A DNA stretch of 7,548 bases from Myxococcales bacterium. GTDB taxonomy: Bacteria; Myxococcota_A; Polyangia; Fen-1088. The position numbers were made by a program, and so were the translations under genes. Location of the stretch: positions 1 to 7,548 of the forward strand of contig PMNO01000189.1 of assembly GCA_003161835.1 (NCBI GenBank), given 5' to 3'. The notes under the pieces were generated by a model that saw only the letters and a program-made list of their open reading frames with translations, was not told the DNA's origin and did no database searches. Positions 5,443 to 7,548 of this stretch are shown here, piece by piece. Numbering within the stretch: position 1 is the first letter of the stretch; each line of letters opens with the position of its first letter.

Positions 5443-6542
5443 CAACCTCCCAGATTCGCAGCTCGCGCCAGATGATTCTCGCCACATGCGTCCTGGCGGC
5501 GGCCGCCGCCGGCGGCGGCGCCTTCGAACGCGCGGCGAAAGCGACCGACACCGCAGTCGCCATCATAGCTCCCAAAGGCTCGCGCCTCGCCGACGATATT
5601 GGGCGGGAGCTGGCGCTTTCGGGGTTCACCGTGCTCATGGTCGCGCGCGTCACCGCGGCCCGGGACATGATGGACAGGGCGCGTCTATTGCTGAGCGCTG
5701 AGCTGCCGTTGGCGGTGGTGGTGCGCGCGGATGAGCGGCAGGTTCTGGTCGTGTCCCGCTCGCCGACGAGTGGGATCCAGGCTGGATTCGATCTGCGGCT
5801 GGACTCCGACGACGGCCTGACCCGACGGCGCGCGTGCCTGACGGTGGTCGAGTACCTGCGGGTATTGGGCCAGGGACCAGGGCCAGTCGGTGAGCACGCC
5901 CTCAGCGGCCCGCGAGACGCGGAAGCACGCGAAGCGAGGGGCACTCCTTCTGTGCACGCCACCGCCTCGGCGCTGGTCGCCCTCCCCCTCGGCGCGCCAT
6001 CGATCGACGAGCAATCGCCGCGGGTCCCATCTCGGACCATGGGCATTGCCACGGCTTTTGATCTGTCTTCGACGCAGAGCCAACCGAGCGGACACCTGCA
6101 TTTCATGTGGTACTTTCCGCTGGGCACGCGACTGTCCTTCCAGGCGCGCGCGCTGTGGCCCATCCTCGGTGTCGGATTTCAGAGCGGCAGCGCCGACGTC
6201 CGCATGTGGACCTTCGGGGCAGCGCTGGGCTTGCAGTACGCGTTTCGCGAGCCCCCCGCGCGCTGGCGTCCCCTCATGGGTCTGGTCCTCGGCAATAGCA
6301 TGCAGCTGACAGAGACCAGCTCAGCGTTGCCCACCGAAAGCCGATCGGCCGTGACGCCCATCATAACCGTCGGTCTGCTGGGAGGGCTGCGGTACGCGTT
6401 GAACCGGCGGGCGCAGTTGCTGTGGGAGCTTGAGGTGGCGCGAGGCTGGCTGGTGGCCAGCGCCAATCGCGCCGCATATGAAACGGCGAGCGCCAACGCG
6501 TTTTCGATCCACGCGTCGTTCGGTATCCTGTTCGAGTACTGA
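5439..6542 (+). CDS. Secreted protein with N-terminal periplasmic domain and predicted C-terminal outer-membrane beta-barrel
   Basis: The family is not recognised by name. The GTG at 5439 overlaps the FecR stop by 4 nt (GTGA), giving 367 residues; ATG 5472 would also give a signal peptide. Residues 1-30 have basic residues, then a hydrophobic MILATCVLAAAAA and small residues, fitting a Sec signal. Residues about 36-145 look like a compact alpha/beta domain (AVAIIAPKGSRLADDIGRELALSGFTVLMV, AVVVRADERQVLVVS), perhaps ligand- or partner-binding. A Pro/Ser/Ala-rich linker (about 148-198) follows. Residues about 200-367 alternate polar and hydrophobic residues in short strands (HLHFMWYFPLGTRLSFQARA, VRMWTFGAALGLQYAF, PIITVGLLGGLRYALN, LLWELEVARGWLV) and end in SFGILFEY with a C-terminal aromatic residue, typical of outer-membrane barrels inserted by the BAM machinery. 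Position after sigma and FecR-TPR suggests sensor or effector of that relay (inference). Confidence 0.7.
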   Translation: MTTSQIRSSRQMILATCVLAAAAAGGGAFERAAKATDTAVAIIAPKGSRLADDIGRELALSGFTVLMVARVTAARDMMDRARLLLSAELPLAVVVRADERQVLVVSRSPTSGIQAGFDLRLDSDDGLTRRRACLTVVEYLRVLGQGPGPVGEHALSGPRDAEAREARGTPSVHATASALVALPLGAPSIDEQSPRVPSRTMGIATAFDLSSTQSQPSGHLHFMWYFPLGTRLSFQARALWPILGVGFQSGSADVRMWTFGAALGLQYAFREPPARWRPLMGLVLGNSMQLTETSSALPTESRSAVTPIITVGLLGGLRYALNRRAQLLWELEVARGWLVASANRAAYETASANAFSIHASFGILFEY

Positions 6543-6560
6543 GCGTTCCATGGAGCTGGC

Positions 6561-6782
6561 CTATGGCAGCACGGACCGAACCTCGTCGAGCCCCGGGCGG
6601 CCGCGTCCGCTGCAGGCGCCGGGTTGAATCTCAACGACTGGAGGGCATGCCGGAGAGCATCCCTTACCTGTCACGAGCGTCCCAGTCGGCATCGAAAAGA
6701 CCACGCTGTCTCCGGGATGCACGATCGTAAATTGCGCCGGCATCACCCCGCGGTCAGCACAGCCGCCGCACCCCGAAGCCAA
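6561..6782 (-). pseudogene. Cys-containing secreted-protein remnant (possible)
   Basis: A 73-codon open frame reads CGGCADRGVMPAQF, then TIVHPGDSVVFSMPTG, GKGCSPACPP and EIQPGAC. The spaced Cys residues and PGDSV-type strand resemble small secreted or lipoprotein domains rather than random frame. It has no signal peptide, the best start is a TTG, a stop sits directly upstream (6786-6788) and the last residues are low-complexity. I take it as a broken gene piece; it could also be a chance frame in GC-rich DNA. Confidence 0.35.
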
Positions 6783-6798
6783 TTGTTAAACTGGTAAG

Positions 6799-7125
6799 GT
6801 GGCCGTGCAGTATGCGACGGGAATTCGGCTGTTGAGGGGCGGGTCCACTGTCGCCACGACCCGCTTGATCTACCAGCGGGTGGGGGGGGACAGTGGCTTC
6901 AACATGATAGGGGCCGGCCTGCCGACGGGCCGCTGGGTGCACGTGGCTTTGACTTTTGTTCCTCCGGGAACGGCGGGACAGGGACCAGAGGGATCCGTCA
7001 CGCTCACGGTTGACGGTTCCACCCTCGCTTCCTACCGCAACGTCATCTCCGTGGACTACTACGCCGCCGCGAGCACGGCGACAGTGTTGTCCATTGGCCT
7101 AAGCAGATATCGCTCCGTGACACCG
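6799..7125 (+). pseudogene. LamG/concanavalin A-like domain fragment
   Basis: About 109 codons carry LamG-type character: GIRLLRGG, LIYQRVGGDSGFN, then the hallmark LPTGRWVHVALTF (41-53) and GSVTLTVDGSTLASY (66-79), ending near SIGLSRYRSVTP. LamG domains are beta-sandwich modules of secreted or surface proteins that bind sugars or proteins. A stop lies 10 bp upstream (6787-6789), there is no signal peptide or proper ribosome site, and beyond about 7125 the frame runs on as Arg-rich noise to a stop at 7257 over the opposite-strand lipoprotein gene. It therefore covers only part of one domain and is a relic of a larger gene. An 8-G run (6892-6899) lies in it. Confidence 0.65.
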
Positions 7126-7159
7126 ATTCGACGCCGAGCACAAATGGCAGGACGAAGGG

Positions 7160-7548
7160 TCAGGGCCCCGACAGCGCCGAGAAGACGGTGGTGCGCCGCA
7201 AGGTGTAGGGCCCTTCCACCGAGATCCACAGCTTTAGGGGACGATCCGACAGCATGATGCTCCAGTCGTCGGCGTCGCCGGCCGCGTTCACCGCGGGAAA
7301 CAGTAGGTGGGTGGCTCGTGGCGAGAGGACCGGCTCGGTGATTGGCCGAATCGTGCGATACGGCTTGGTCGCGAGTTCGCTGCCGTCGCCGTTCAGCAGG
7401 GCCACCCGGCCCTCCCCGTCGAAGCGTAGGCCGGTGAAGCCCTCGAGCATCTCGCCGCTGCATAGGGTCCAGGCGCCCGCCAGCACGTGGTCGAGGTCGC
7501 CGATCTCGGGATCGATTGTGCCGCTCTCTGGCACGGCACAGGCGGGTG
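7160..7548 (-). CDS. Small putative lipoprotein, 5' end outside window
   Basis: The frame is open from the right edge to a TGA at 7160-7162. Upstream of the first visible GTG it reads PACAVPESG, so the Cys at 7538-7540 is a likely lipidation site with the signal peptide just beyond the window. The mature part would be about 126 residues: GDLDHVLAGAWTLCSG (a WxLCSG-type opening), GLRFDGEGRVALLNGDG, and DDWSIMLSDRPLKLWISVEG. The alternation of short strands suggests a small beta-barrel or lipocalin-like fold on the outer membrane. The family is not recognised. It faces the LamG fragment and is not in the sigma operon. Confidence 0.6.
   Translation of the reverse strand, partial: PACAVPESGTIDPEIGDLDHVLAGAWTLCSGEMLEGFTGLRFDGEGRVALLNGDGSELATKPYRTIRPITEPVLSPRATHLLFPAVNAAGDADDWSIMLSDRPLKLWISVEGPYTLRRTTVFSALSGP

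Larger units (their letters stand above)
6543..7159. other. Gene-poor stretch with remnants only
   Basis: Between the operon end and the lipoprotein stop there is no intact gene, only the two fragments listed separately. A 6-bp hairpin (CCATGG...CTATGG, about 6548-6566) follows the operon but has no T-tract, so no terminator is claimed. Confidence 0.5.

Noticed and set aside
1..7548. CRISPR array, insertion sequence ends or transposase
   Set aside because: No regularly spaced repeats and no transposase motif were seen on either strand; the only recombinase is the truncated integrase.

Overview
This is a high-GC, Gram-negative-type chromosomal window. A Myxococcota/Deltaproteobacteria-like host is likely (inference), based on the VWA lipoprotein with a DxSxS motif, a short ECF sigma factor followed by a FecR-TPR protein and a predicted outer-membrane barrel, and LamG and small-lipoprotein remnants. 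No species can be named from the sequence alone.

Left part (1-2700), accessory DNA. The window opens inside a tRNA-Glu(CTC) gene, of which only the 3' part with encoded CCA is present. A tyrosine recombinase gene ends 31 bp beyond the CCA and points toward the tRNA. Its catalytic domain is complete but its N-terminal DNA-binding half is missing. Next comes a clearly AT-richer segment (about 980-2700) with one large gene on the minus strand, a YjjJ/HipH-type HipA kinase whose helix-turn-helix is fused to the toxin. It has a good sigma70-like promoter of its own. A perfect 26-bp palindrome lies between this gene and the next. Palindrome and AT-rich DNA both begin where a VWA lipoprotein gene (minus strand) abruptly loses its 3' part, so this looks like the right-hand scar of an insertion or deletion.

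Middle part (3186-6542), a regulatory unit. A 386-bp divergent intergenic region separates the VWA lipoprotein from a three-gene plus-strand operon: ECF sigma factor, single-pass FecR-domain protein with C-terminal TPR-like repeats, and a secreted protein with a predicted C-terminal beta-barrel. Both junctions are 4-nt stop/start overlaps (ATGA, then GTGA), so the three proteins are probably made together. The layout suggests an envelope-to-promoter signalling relay in which the FecR protein controls the sigma factor and the barrel protein is sensor or output. That role is inferred.

Right part (6543-7548), a decayed region. A Cys-containing fragment (minus strand), a LamG-domain fragment (plus strand) without proper start or end, and the 3' part of a small lipoprotein gene (minus strand) running off the window lie close together. 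No intact gene occupies 6543-7159.
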